Source: Sphingobacterium hotanense
GTDB lineage: Bacteria > Bacteroidota > Bacteroidia > Sphingobacteriales > Sphingobacteriaceae
Assembly (NCBI RefSeq): GCF_008274825.1
Contig: NZ_CP030848.1
Span: forward strand, 3,223,618 to 3,287,617
Reading direction: 5' to 3'
DNA: 64,000 bases
This document shows, piece by piece, positions 42,931 to 51,696 of this stretch (within the stretch, counting starts at the first letter, position 1; each line of letters starts with the position of its first letter). The notes beneath the pieces were generated by a model that was given only the letters and a program-made list of their open reading frames with translations, ran no database searches and was not told where the DNA came from. The translations under genes and the position numbers were made by a program.

Positions 42931-44313
42931 TTAGCCAACAATCTCTTGAATTTCGTTCATGATTTTCTGAGCAATCGCTTCCGCTGCTTCAGGTGTATGT
43001 CCTTCCGAATAGATACGAATAATAGGTTCTGTATTGGATTTACGAAGGTGAACCCATTCATTCTCGAAATCTATTTTCAAACCGTCAATCGTAGAGTGTT
43101 CCTCATGTGCGTATTTCTCTTGCATCTTCGCTAATAGATTATCGATATCTAACCCTGGTGTAAGGGTGATTTTGTTCTTCGACATGAAATATTGAGGAAG
43201 TTCTGCACGGTACTCTGAAGCCTTCTTCCCTAACTTCGCTAAATGCGTTAAAAATAAGGCAACACCTACTAATGCATCGCGACCGTAGTGAGAAGCTGGA
43301 TAGATTACTCCACCGTTACCTTCGCCACCCATCACAGCATCAACTTCCTTCATTTTTGTTACCACATTCACCTCGCCTACTGCAGCAGCAAAGTATTCAC
43401 CGCCGTGCTTCAAGGTTACATCACGCAAGGCGCGAGTTGAGGAGAGATTGGATACGGTATTTCCCTTTTTATGAGTTAAGATGAAATCCGAAACAGCCAC
43501 TAAAGTGTATTCTTCACCAAATAGTTCGCCATCCTCCATCATAAATACTAAGCGATCAACATCCGGATCTACTGCGATTCCTAAGTCAGCTTTATTGTCT
43601 AATACTGCTTTCGAAAGATCGGTCAAATGCTCTTTTAAAGGTTCAGGATTGTGAGGGAATAAACCATTTGGCTCGCAGTGGATCTTATAAACCGTCTCCA
43701 CCCCTAAGGCCTTAAGAAGCTCAGGAATAAAAACTCCACCTGTACTATTAACAGCGTCTACCGCAACTTTAAAGTTTGCTTGCTTAATTGCTTCCACATC
43801 AACAAATTCCAACGCTAGCACATCATCAATATGTCTTTGCAAGAATGTGTCATCCTTAGTAACCTTGCCCAAGTCCTCTACCTGTGCGAAATCAAAGTCA
43901 AGGCTCTCTCCTAATTCGAGAACTTCCTTACCCTTCGCATCATCGATAAATTCGCCTTTGTTATTCAATAATTTTAAGGCATTCCACTGTCCTGGATTAT
44001 GCGATGCTGTCAGGATAATCCCTCCTGCTGCTTGCAATTTAGGAACAGCAATCTCTACCGTTGGTGTTGTTGAAAGCCCTAAATCGATTACATCGATACC
44101 AATGCTTTGCAACGTTCCGATAACTAAGTTAGACACCATTTCGCCCGATACACGAGCATCGCGTCCAACAACGATTGTTTTGTTTTCAGCACCTTCCGTA
44201 ACAATTTTACCGTATGCAGCTGTGAATTTCACAATGTCAACCGGGGTTAAGTTGTCACCAGGTCGTCCTCCAATTGTTCCGCGGATTCCAGAAATAGATT
44301 TTATTAATGCCAT
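42931..44313 (-). CDS. glmM: Phosphoglucosamine/phosphomannomutase (GlmM type)
   Basis: 460-residue alpha-D-phosphohexomutase; GlmM converts glucosamine-6-phosphate to glucosamine-1-phosphate for UDP-GlcNAc, peptidoglycan and LPS synthesis. Catalytic Ser104 in TASHNPGQWN, metal-binding DPDVDR, sugar-binding GEGNGGVIYP and the C-terminal phosphate-binding RKSNTEPIIRIYSEG. N-terminus MALIKSISGIRGTIGG is typical of the Bacteroidota enzyme. Some members also use mannose phosphates, so the exact substrate is inferred. Confidence 0.93.
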   Translation of the reverse strand: MALIKSISGIRGTIGGRPGDNLTPVDIVKFTAAYGKIVTEGAENKTIVVGRDARVSGEMVSNLVIGTLQSIGIDVIDLGLSTTPTVEIAVPKLQAAGGIILTASHNPGQWNALKLLNNKGEFIDDAKGKEVLELGESLDFDFAQVEDLGKVTKDDTFLQRHIDDVLALEFVDVEAIKQANFKVAVDAVNSTGGVFIPELLKALGVETVYKIHCEPNGLFPHNPEPLKEHLTDLSKAVLDNKADLGIAVDPDVDRLVFMMEDGELFGEEYTLVAVSDFILTHKKGNTVSNLSSTRALRDVTLKHGGEYFAAAVGEVNVVTKMKEVDAVMGGEGNGGVIYPASHYGRDALVGVALFLTHLAKLGKKASEYRAELPQYFMSKNKITLTPGLDIDNLLAKMQEKYAHEEHSTIDGLKIDFENEWVHLRKSNTEPIIRIYSEGHTPEAAEAIAQKIMNEIQEIVG

Positions 44314-44398
44314 AGATGTTCAAATTGATATAATGGCGGTAAATTTAAAGGATTTAAACAATTAATTCGATTATTATTCTTTTTTTCCATTATTTGCC

Positions 44399-44406
44399 TA
44401 TCTTTG
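44399..44406 (+). promoter_or_regulatory. -7 promoter element of the PAP2-ZIP operon
   Basis: TATCTTTG, exact TAnnTTTG match, 95 bases before the ATG at 44502; leader of about 90 bases. The -33 position is a T-run. Confidence 0.5.
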
Positions 44407-44501
44407 TTGCAACAATGTTTCATTTGCAATAATCGAAAGGCTAGTTGCATTTTTTTTATAGATTTGGTTTGATAATTTTCAGACAAATCTATTTCATAAA
44501 T

Positions 44502-45104
44502 ATGTTAGATAAAATAATTCAATTCGATCAAGATTTTTTCCTAGCTATCAATCAAGGACTTAGCAATCCCGTTTTTGATTGGTTATTGCCGATATTACGT
44601 AATCCTTATACTTGGTCACCTCTTTACTTATTCCTGATCATCTTTTTCATTAAACATTATGGAAAAGTAGGCGTTTTGATCGTTGCTTGTACTTTAGCAA
44701 CTTTTGGAATCTCGGATGCCACTTCTTCTCATTTGATTAAGAAATCGGTGAAACGGGTAAGGCCATGTAACGACGTTGTATTCAAAAATGAAGTCAACTT
44801 AAGAGCGCGCTGCGGGTCAGGCTATAGTTTTACCTCGTCCCATGCGACCAACCATTTTGCGATGGCATTCTTCTGGATTGTTCTATTCCGTAGAAAATGG
44901 CGCCATACCTTATGGTTATGCATCTTATGGGCCGCTTCAATCGCGTTTTCTCAAATCTATGTAGGTGTGCATTATCCGCTCGACATTCTCTGTGGGGCAA
45001 TATTAGGCATGCTGATTGGTTTAGGAACGGGATATCTCTTTAAGCGTTTTTTTCCGAAATTTTTCGAACCCACTAACCAAATTCCAGCAACAAAACCTGC
45101 ATGA
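44502..45104 (+). CDS. PAP2-family membrane phosphatase
   Basis: 200-residue integral membrane phosphatase from ATG 44502; a longer frame start adds only a non-conserved stretch. The three active-site motifs are present: KKSVKRVRP, SFTSSHATNHF, and SQIYVGVHYPLDI. About five transmembrane helices. Likely substrates are undecaprenyl pyrophosphate or phosphatidyl phosphates in the inner membrane; not resolvable here. Its stop codon overlaps the start of the ZIP gene (ATGA), so both are coupled. Confidence 0.93.
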   Translation: MLDKIIQFDQDFFLAINQGLSNPVFDWLLPILRNPYTWSPLYLFLIIFFIKHYGKVGVLIVACTLATFGISDATSSHLIKKSVKRVRPCNDVVFKNEVNLRARCGSGYSFTSSHATNHFAMAFFWIVLFRRKWRHTLWLCILWAASIAFSQIYVGVHYPLDILCGAILGMLIGLGTGYLFKRFFPKFFEPTNQIPATKPA

Positions 45105-45976
45105 GTAGTTTCCTGATTGTATCCATCTTATTTTTCTCCGCCCTAGTGGCCGGTATCGCGGTATTCTTTGTAAAAAAAGATAACACCCAGCTATTAAAAC
45201 TTATCTTATCGTTCAGTGGTGCATACCTCTTCGCGATTACTGTACTTCACTTAATTCCAGAAGTTTACCATAGCGGACAGACATCAGGCGAAGTTATAGG
45301 ATTATACATATTAGGAGGATTCTTATTTCAGCTTGTTTTAGAACATTTCTCTCAGGGTATCGAGCATGGACATATTCATCAACATGAGCATAAGTTTCCA
45401 ATCGGAATCTTAATCAGTTTATGTTTGCATGCTTTCTTGGAAGGTTTTCCGTTAGCATCAGGGCATAGAAATGAGCTAGTATTCGGTATTGCTATTCATC
45501 ATATTCCTGCTGCCTTTGCATTGGGTAGTCTACTGATTAACACCAAATTATCAAGACAAACAATCACATTATTCATTGCTGCTTTTGCTGCGATGACACC
45601 GCTAGGTTTTATTGTTAGCAAGGGGCTTTCGCAAGGCGATATTGGTAATGTTGCGCAGTATTTCGACAAGATGATGGCCGTAGTAATCGGTATCTTCTTG
45701 CACATTTCGACAACCATTCTATTTGAATCGGGATCCGCAGATCACCATACTTTCAACAAGAAGAAAATGGCGGCAGTACTCTTAGGTGTATTGGTATCAT
45801 TGGCGAATTTCTTATTCCCGCACGACCACGATCATCATAATCATGGACCAGCACAGGAACAGCACGACCATTCTCATGATGGTCATGACCACTCACATGC
45901 TGAAGATGAACATAATCACGAAGGTCATGATCATGGACATGAAGGACATGACCATGATCACGACCATGCGCATTAA
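45101..45976 (+). CDS. ZIP-family metal transporter with His-rich tail
   Basis: 291-residue divalent-metal transporter. Seven to eight hydrophobic segments; the metal-site helix IV reads SLCLHAFLEGFPLASG and helix V GIAIHHIPAAFALG, each with the conserved His and acidic or Pro residues. The C-terminal 50 residues are almost wholly His, Asp, Gly and Glu (HDHDHHNHG, HDHSHDGHDHSH), a metal-buffering tail. Probably imports or exports Zn2+ or Fe2+. Its stop codon overlaps the stop codon of the convergent marR gene. Confidence 0.92.
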   Translation: MSSFLIVSILFFSALVAGIAVFFVKKDNTQLLKLILSFSGAYLFAITVLHLIPEVYHSGQTSGEVIGLYILGGFLFQLVLEHFSQGIEHGHIHQHEHKFPIGILISLCLHAFLEGFPLASGHRNELVFGIAIHHIPAAFALGSLLINTKLSRQTITLFIAAFAAMTPLGFIVSKGLSQGDIGNVAQYFDKMMAVVIGIFLHISTTILFESGSADHHTFNKKKMAAVLLGVLVSLANFLFPHDHDHHNHGPAQEQHDHSHDGHDHSHAEDEHNHEGHDHGHEGHDHDHDHAH

Positions 45977-46452
45977 GCTTCGGAAGTCTCTTCCCCTTCT
46001 GGACCTCTAAACTTATCTAAAAGCGCACTTAATTGTAAGCATTCCTCTTCGGAGATGTGTTTAGGCAATAAATCGTCCAGCATCATCGTGTTTTCAATTT
46101 CTGCGAGAAGATCTAGTCCCTTTTGCGTGATTAACAAGTCTACAGCGCGCTTATCGGCACTGTTTTTCTCTCGGGTCACCAGACCTTTGCTTACAATACG
46201 ATCCACCAGGCGACTGATGTCGGGTGTCTTCGTTAGCAAGCGTTCCTTAAGTAAATTGTTTGTTACCGGGTTTGGGTATTGTCCCCTCAATACCCGCAAC
46301 ACGTTAAACTGTTGCAGTGTCAGCTGCTTCGCACCGGCCCTCTTCTCTAATACCACATTCAGCCAGTTGCTGCTGTATATTATGTTTATAGTTGCACGAT
46401 GCCAAGCACTAGCAAATTTTCTGACCTTTACTAGCTCCTCGATCTTTGGCAT
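45973..46452 (-). CDS. MarR-family transcriptional regulator
   Basis: 159 residues, winged helix-turn-helix: LTLQQFNVLRVLRGQ, LLKERLLTKTPDISRLVDRIVSKGLVTREKNSADKRAVDLLIT (recognition helix and wing). Divergent from feoAB (107 bases between starts), convergent with the ZIP gene. The position suggests it may control feoAB or the ZIP gene, but no palindromic operator was clear in the intergenic region. Confidence 0.9.
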   Translation of the reverse strand: MPKIEELVKVRKFASAWHRATINIIYSSNWLNVVLEKRAGAKQLTLQQFNVLRVLRGQYPNPVTNNLLKERLLTKTPDISRLVDRIVSKGLVTREKNSADKRAVDLLITQKGLDLLAEIENTMMLDDLLPKHISEEECLQLSALLDKFRGPEGEETSEA

Positions 46453-46504
46453 ATTTTAATACATTAGTGTGACTTAGCTTACAAATTAAAAGATTTTAAT
46501 TCTT

Positions 46505-46512
46505 TATATTTG
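46505..46512 (+). promoter_or_regulatory. -7 promoter element of feoAB
   Basis: TATATTTG, exact TAnnTTTG match, 54 bases before the feoA start codon, in the intergenic region shared with marR. Confidence 0.55.
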
Positions 46513-46558
46513 CTTCCGTTGAGATATTTTTATTAAAATTTAATCTAAATAAGTACAG

Positions 46559-46798
46559 ATGCAAGATGTGATTAGCCTAGACAAGCTAAAAATTGGTGAT
46601 AGAGTCAAAATCAACGAAATACAATCCCTAGACATTCCCGCAAAATTTTATGAACTTGGTTTCTACCCGGGATCGGTTGTAGAAGTGAAACATAAAGCAC
46701 CTTTAAATGGCCCGATCTGTCTAAACATCCTTGAAAACAATGCTTTAATCGCTATCCGCAAATCAGAAGCTAAACTTATCGTCGCAGAAAAAATCTAA
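46559..46798 (+). CDS. feoA: Ferrous iron transport protein A
   Basis: 79-residue SH3-like protein, cytoplasmic partner of the Fe2+ transporter FeoB. KIGDRVKINEIQ, KFYELGFYPGSVVEVKHKAPLNGPI and LIAIRKSEAKLI are family-typical. The stop codon overlaps the feoB ATG (TAATG), so they are coupled. Confidence 0.96.
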   Translation: MQDVISLDKLKIGDRVKINEIQSLDIPAKFYELGFYPGSVVEVKHKAPLNGPICLNILENNALIAIRKSEAKLIVAEKI

Positions 46799-48900
46799 TG
46801 GCAAACCCAACAATCATTCTACTAGGGAATCCTAATGTTGGAAAAACATCCCTATTCAATCGACTTACAAAACTTAATCAAAAAGTAGGTAACTATCCAG
46901 GTATCACTGTTGAGAAACGCGAAGGTACCTTGAATGTGAACGGCAAAAAGTATCATGTTGTCGATTTGCCCGGAACATATACCTTGTTTCCGAGTTCATT
47001 AGATGAGGAAATTGTATTCAATGTTCTAAGCGACAAGAATAATCCAATATACCCAGATCTTACGCTTGTCGTAGCTGAACCATCGACCATCAAACGTTCG
47101 ATTATTTTGTATCAGCAAGCTCGCGAACTGGGCGTTCCTGCCGTATTCGTCTTGAACATGATCGACGAGCTAGAAGAAAAAGGAATGCAGATCGATTTCA
47201 AGAAGCTAGAAGCTTATTTACAGACGAAAGTTTATAAGACCAATGCGCGTACTGGAAAAGGAATCGACGAATTGATCAAAGGGTTGGATCAAAAAGTAGG
47301 GCACTATTTTGGAAATTACCGCATCTCATCAGACTATCAACCCGCTATGGAAGAAGCAAAGAAGCTCTTCCCGTTAGCAACTGAATATTTAACCTGGCAG
47401 TACCTTGCCCAAGAGCAGGTAAGTATCCTACCAGCGGAAACACAACAAAAATTAGCGGAAATCAGGCAGCGTTATTCGCTTAATCCGCATGATTTACAAA
47501 AGCAAGAGTCTTTAGCGCGTCACGATCAAACAAGTCAAGATCTTGATGCCTTCATCAATAAAACGGAAAACCAGAAACTAGGAAATACAAATAGTATCGA
47601 CAAGTTTTTGATGCATCCTATCTTTGGATATGTCATTTTCTTTGGGCTATTATTCCTTATTTTCCAGGCAATCTATGCCTGGTCCGGACCATTGATGGAC
47701 TGGATCGACGGCGCCTTTGGTGATCTCACGGCGTTCCTCGACGATAAATTACCTGATGGCCCTTTAGCATCTTTGTTCATCTATGGTATTGTAGCAGGTA
47801 TCGGCGGTATTGTTATTTTCGTACCGCAGATCGTTATTCTGTTCCTGTTTCTTTCCATTATGGAGGAGTCGGGCTATATGAGCCGCGTCGTATTCTTAAT
47901 GGACCGTTGGTTAAAGCCATTTGGTCTAAACGGCAAGTCTGTAATTCCTTTGATGTCAGGTGCGGCATGTGCTATACCAGCCGTAATGTCTGCGAGAAAC
48001 ATTGAAAATCCAAAGGAAAGATTGCTGACGATGTTGGTCACTCCATTTATGACCTGTTCGGCACGTTTGCCAATCTATATCGTAATTATCGGGTTGGTTA
48101 TCCCCGACGAGAAATTCTTAGGATTCAATATGCAAGGGATTGCCCTATTTGCCATGTATATCCTAGGTATTATCGGCGCGTTATTTTCTGCGCTTATCCT
48201 CAACAAGATTATCAAAAGCGTTCGCTCTTCTTTCCTGATCTTCGAACTACCAACTTATAAAATGCCGGATTGGAAAAATGTGGCAACGAATGTTTGGGAT
48301 AAAGCATCGGGCTTCTTAATTGATGCCGGTAAAATCATATTATTAATATCCATCGTATTATGGGTATTAGGCAACTTTGGTCCGAACGACAAATTCTACA
48401 AAGCAGAAGACTATGTTGTTCAGTCAGCACCTCAGTTGGAGGGCGATGAACTAGCAAAAGCGGTATCATCTTATCAATTGGAGCACTCTTTCTTAGGCTA
48501 CATCGGCATGGGTATAGAACCATTAGTACGTCCATTGGGATACGATTGGAAGATGGGTATCGGACTGATCTCGTCCTTTGCGGCGAGGGAAGTTTTCGTC
48601 GGCACTATGGCTGTGGTTTATAGCCTTGGTGATGATGTCGACATTGAAGACGACGAACAAAAGAATACGTTATTATCTAAAATGCGTTCTGAAATCAACG
48701 CAAATACCGGACAACCGGCCTATAACATGGCTTCGGGAATATCTTTATTATTGTTTTACGCCTTTGCAATGCAATGTATGGCAACCATCGCTGTTGTTCG
48801 TAAGGAAACAGGCTCATGGCGCTGGACATTGATCCAAACAGTCTTCATGACTGGGCTTGCGTATCTTGCCGCATTCATTGCGTATCAAATTTTAAAGTAA
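46798..48900 (+). CDS. feoB: Ferrous iron transporter FeoB
   Basis: 700-residue Fe2+ transporter with an N-terminal G domain: G1 GNPNVGKT (10-17), switch region PGITVEKREG, G3 DLPGTY, G4-like NMIDE. Helical spacer, then gate and core regions with eight or more transmembrane helices (about 270-700), including GYMSRVVFLMDR, PLMSGAACAIPAVMSAR and CSARLPIY. Length is normal. It overlaps both neighbours by one base. Confidence 0.97.
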   Translation: MANPTIILLGNPNVGKTSLFNRLTKLNQKVGNYPGITVEKREGTLNVNGKKYHVVDLPGTYTLFPSSLDEEIVFNVLSDKNNPIYPDLTLVVAEPSTIKRSIILYQQARELGVPAVFVLNMIDELEEKGMQIDFKKLEAYLQTKVYKTNARTGKGIDELIKGLDQKVGHYFGNYRISSDYQPAMEEAKKLFPLATEYLTWQYLAQEQVSILPAETQQKLAEIRQRYSLNPHDLQKQESLARHDQTSQDLDAFINKTENQKLGNTNSIDKFLMHPIFGYVIFFGLLFLIFQAIYAWSGPLMDWIDGAFGDLTAFLDDKLPDGPLASLFIYGIVAGIGGIVIFVPQIVILFLFLSIMEESGYMSRVVFLMDRWLKPFGLNGKSVIPLMSGAACAIPAVMSARNIENPKERLLTMLVTPFMTCSARLPIYIVIIGLVIPDEKFLGFNMQGIALFAMYILGIIGALFSALILNKIIKSVRSSFLIFELPTYKMPDWKNVATNVWDKASGFLIDAGKIILLISIVLWVLGNFGPNDKFYKAEDYVVQSAPQLEGDELAKAVSSYQLEHSFLGYIGMGIEPLVRPLGYDWKMGIGLISSFAAREVFVGTMAVVYSLGDDVDIEDDEQKNTLLSKMRSEINANTGQPAYNMASGISLLLFYAFAMQCMATIAVVRKETGSWRWTLIQTVFMTGLAYLAAFIAYQILK

Positions 48901-49055
48901 TGGAACTAAGTTTAATCATCCAATACGTTATTATTTTCCTACTGTTTGTAGGGGCCTTATTTTTTATCTTCCGTTCTTTTTTTCCTGGAAAAAAGAAGAA
49001 TAGCGCTGGTTGCAGCAAAGGCTGTGGCTGCTCGGTAGATATGTCTCAGAAATAA
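48900..49055 (+). CDS. FeoB-associated Cys-rich membrane protein
   Basis: 51 residues, starting at ATG 48900, which overlaps the feoB stop codon. One transmembrane helix (about 6-26), basic linker FPGKKKNS, and the Cys-rich tail GCSKGCGCSVD. Matches the FeoB-associated Cys-rich protein family, found after feoB in Bacteroidota and other phyla; possibly binds iron, not shown. Confidence 0.88.
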   Translation: MELSLIIQYVIIFLLFVGALFFIFRSFFPGKKKNSAGCSKGCGCSVDMSQK

Positions 49056-49083
49056 GGATTTGAGAATAAAACTTCTTTCATAC

Positions 49084-49123
49084 CGCTGTGCTTAAGTGTT
49101 TCATGAAACCCTTAAGCACAGCG
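49084..49123. repeat. 40-bp near-perfect palindrome
   Basis: CGCTGTGCTTAAG (49084-49096) and CTTAAGCACAGCG (49111-49123) enclose GTTTCATGAAAC (49098-49109), itself a palindrome; only one position of 20 per arm does not pair. There is no T-run on either side, so it is not a standard terminator. It lies between the feo operon and the permease gene. Confidence 0.85.
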
Positions 49124-49200
49124 AATAGATCGGATTCGCCAAAAGCGATCCTCCCCTCTCCGAAATAATTCAGGCTCGCTATTGTTAAAATTCAAATTGA

Positions 49201-49288
49201 AAAATATATCTTGCAACAGAGAGCGGCCATTTAGCAGGGAAACAACCTATGCCCGTTCCTTTCATTTGCTAAAAATTAATCTATAAAA
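49201..49288 (+). promoter_or_regulatory. Possible structured leader of the permease gene
   Basis: TTTAGCA (49230-49236) can pair with TGCTAAA (49267-49273), enclosing GGAAAC with GTTCC (49238-49243, 49255-49259). A TATCTTGC element near 49207 is a weak promoter match. The leader ends 15 bases before the GTG start. No known riboswitch class recognised. Confidence 0.35.
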
Positions 49289-50719
49289 GTGCAAGAAAAT
49301 CAGGACAAAGAACTTAAAAGAGGCTTAAGCAATCGCCATATTCAGCTTATTGCCTTAGGCGGAGCTATTGGTACAGGTTTATTCTTAGGCGTTGGCCAGG
49401 CAGCAATTCTTGCCGGTCCCTCCGTTATTTTAGGCTATGCAATAGCCGGATTAGTTGCCTTTTTCATCATGCGTCAGCTTGGGGAAATGGTCGTTGAAGA
49501 ACCTATATCGGGTAGCTTTAGTTCCTTTGCAAATAAATACTGGGGGCCATTTGCAGGCTTTGCTTCTGGATGGAACTACTGGATTCTCTATATTCTTGTG
49601 AGTATGGCGGAATTAACCGCTATCGGCAAGTATGTTCAGTTCTGGTGGCCCGAGATTCCTTTGTGGGCATCCTCTCTTTTCTTTTTCTTCGTTATCAACG
49701 CGATCAACCTAGCTTCGGTTAAGGTCTATGGAGAGACCGAGTTCTGGTTTTCAATCGTTAAAGTACTAGCTATTATTGCGATGATCATTTTCGGCAGCTA
49801 CCTGCTTATTTCAGGCAATGGCGGTGATCGAGCAACAGTAGCCAACTTGTACAATGATGGTGGTTTTCTTCCCAAAGGCTGGCTGGAATTCGATGGTGCC
49901 GGAGGCTATCAAGGATTACTCGCCGCACTGGTGATCATTATGTTCTCCTTCGGTGGATTAGAGCTCGTCGGGATCACAGCTGCAGAGGCCGAGCATCCCG
50001 AAAAGAACATCCCGAAAGCAACCAATCAAGTGCTATGGCGTATTTTAGTATTCTATGTTGGTGCTCTGTTCATCTTATTCTCTCTTATGCCATGGCGTTC
50101 TATTACAGCCGACACCAGCCCGTTTGTCGAAGTATTTGCAACCCTAAAAGGTTTTGAATTTCAACTTTTCGGAAAGACGTTCTATTTCACTACAATCATT
50201 GCAAATGCCTTAAACATTATCGTTTTAACGGCCGCTCTGTCTGTGTACAACAGTTGTGTCTACAGTAACTCCCGTATGCTTTACGGATTGGCGGAACAAG
50301 GCAATGCGCCTAAATTTCTAAAAAAACTGAACAAGAATCACTCTCCTGTTAATGCAATCCTTGTATCGGCAGCAATCGTAGCGATTACTGTCGTTATCAA
50401 CAAAGTGATCCCCAAGGAAGCATTAGGAATTCTTATGTCATTGGTCGTATCTGCTTTAGTAATCAACTGGATTATGATCACATTGACACATATGTTCTTC
50501 CGTAATAAGAAAGATCAGGAAGGTATAAAGACAAAATTCCCAACCATATTCTATCCGTTGAGCAATTACTTCAGCTTAATATTCTTAGTTGGCGTTTTGG
50601 TAATGATGTGGTTTACCGGATTAAAAATCTCGGTTGAGCTTATACCACTATGGATTCTCATTCTGTTTATTAGTTATAAGCTTGTCGAACGCAATAAGGC
50701 GAAGCAATCTAGGCTATAA
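49289..50719 (+). CDS. Amino-acid permease (AAT/APC family)
   Basis: 476-residue inner-membrane symporter with 12 hydrophobic segments, from a GTG start at 49289. Signature start RGLSNRHIQLIALGGAIGTG with LFLGVGQAAILAGPS, and FGGLELVGITAAEAEHPEKN in the middle, as in the CycA/GabP/ProY group. It should import an amino acid with protons; which one cannot be said. The YhhN gene follows after 14 bases and is probably co-transcribed. Confidence 0.93.
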   Translation: MQENQDKELKRGLSNRHIQLIALGGAIGTGLFLGVGQAAILAGPSVILGYAIAGLVAFFIMRQLGEMVVEEPISGSFSSFANKYWGPFAGFASGWNYWILYILVSMAELTAIGKYVQFWWPEIPLWASSLFFFFVINAINLASVKVYGETEFWFSIVKVLAIIAMIIFGSYLLISGNGGDRATVANLYNDGGFLPKGWLEFDGAGGYQGLLAALVIIMFSFGGLELVGITAAEAEHPEKNIPKATNQVLWRILVFYVGALFILFSLMPWRSITADTSPFVEVFATLKGFEFQLFGKTFYFTTIIANALNIIVLTAALSVYNSCVYSNSRMLYGLAEQGNAPKFLKKLNKNHSPVNAILVSAAIVAITVVINKVIPKEALGILMSLVVSALVINWIMITLTHMFFRNKKDQEGIKTKFPTIFYPLSNYFSLIFLVGVLVMMWFTGLKISVELIPLWILILFISYKLVERNKAKQSRL

Positions 50720-50733
50720 GGCAAAGTCAAAAC

Positions 50734-51417
50734 TTGAAGAAAGCTATTCCTCATATCGTCTATTTTCTGCTGTTTGCTGTGCATCTCTACAGCATTATTG
50801 AAGATTTATCGACAGTTAGAATGGTCACAAAGCCTTTGATATGCATCAGCTTGATTGCCTACCTTTGGATTTCTACAGGATTAAAAAGCGTTTTCCAAAA
50901 ACTCATTGCTGGAGGTTTATTCTTCGGCTGGCTAGGCGACATTTTTCTGATGTTGCCCAACAAGTTCTTGTTTGGATTGGCAGCATTTCTGATCGGACAT
51001 ATTTTGTATGTCATCGCTTTTATTAGGCAGACTTCGCCATTTGCATTAAGCCGAGATAAACTATACATCTTAGTAGCCGGTTTCTTAGCCGTCTATTCGT
51101 ATTATTTCTATACGATTCTAGCGCCCAGCCTTGGGGTAGAAAAGTACCCCGTAATTGCTTACATTATTGTTATTGCACTAATGGGGCTCTTTTCTTACAC
51201 TAGGAAGCATCAGACCAATACAAGCAGTTTCTTGCTCATATTCTTTGGCGCACTGCTGTTCATTGTTTCCGATTCTATCCTTGCCGCCAACAAATTTGTC
51301 GCCTATATCGCCAATTCGGGTCTTATGATTATGTGCACCTATATGTTAGCACAATATGCTATTACCCTTGGAACGGTCGTCGACAATCAAGATGTTCGAC
51401 GCAACCCGCTTGGCTAG
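50734..51417 (+). CDS. YhhN-family protein (lysoplasmalogenase-like)
   Basis: 227 residues with about eight transmembrane helices, from a TTG start at 50734 that is needed to include the first helix. Conserved motifs: TKPLICISLI, GWLGDIFLML, FLIGHILYVIAF and the late FIVSDSILAANKF. YhhN/TMEM86 proteins hydrolyse the vinyl-ether bond of lysoplasmalogens in animals; in bacteria the substrate is uncertain. Follows the permease gene by 14 bases. Confidence 0.87.
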   Translation: MKKAIPHIVYFLLFAVHLYSIIEDLSTVRMVTKPLICISLIAYLWISTGLKSVFQKLIAGGLFFGWLGDIFLMLPNKFLFGLAAFLIGHILYVIAFIRQTSPFALSRDKLYILVAGFLAVYSYYFYTILAPSLGVEKYPVIAYIIVIALMGLFSYTRKHQTNTSSFLLIFFGALLFIVSDSILAANKFVAYIANSGLMIMCTYMLAQYAITLGTVVDNQDVRRNPLG

Positions 51418-51424
51418 TTAAAGT

Positions 51425-51568
51425 GTGAAACAGCACCCAACTATTAAAATCTCCGTAGGTCTTTTCTTCAAGAAATCAAAGAGCGATACTGATCGAATCC
51501 TCACGGAAGGTCATGTCATCTCATTGGATTTATTGCAACCCAAATCGAACGCTACAGACCAAAACTAG
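51425..51568 (+). CDS. Possible 47-residue small ORF
   Basis: GTG-started frame 7 bases after the YhhN stop codon: a basic front part (KISVGLFFKKSKS) and a polar tail (LDLLQPKSNATDQN). No Shine-Dalgarno site, no family recognised, no signal or membrane helix. It may be chance; listed because it is the only frame in this 280-base gap. Confidence 0.22.
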   Translation: MKQHPTIKISVGLFFKKSKSDTDRILTEGHVISLDLLQPKSNATDQN

Positions 51569-51696
51569 CACAGTTTTCTTGTAAAAAGAACTATTAAAAA
51601 CACAAACTTTCTTACATCCAAGATTTCTTCTTATGTGTACAATATCACTTAAGAATCTTGATTCTCTCACATTGTAACAATGCTTCAAAGACTCAA

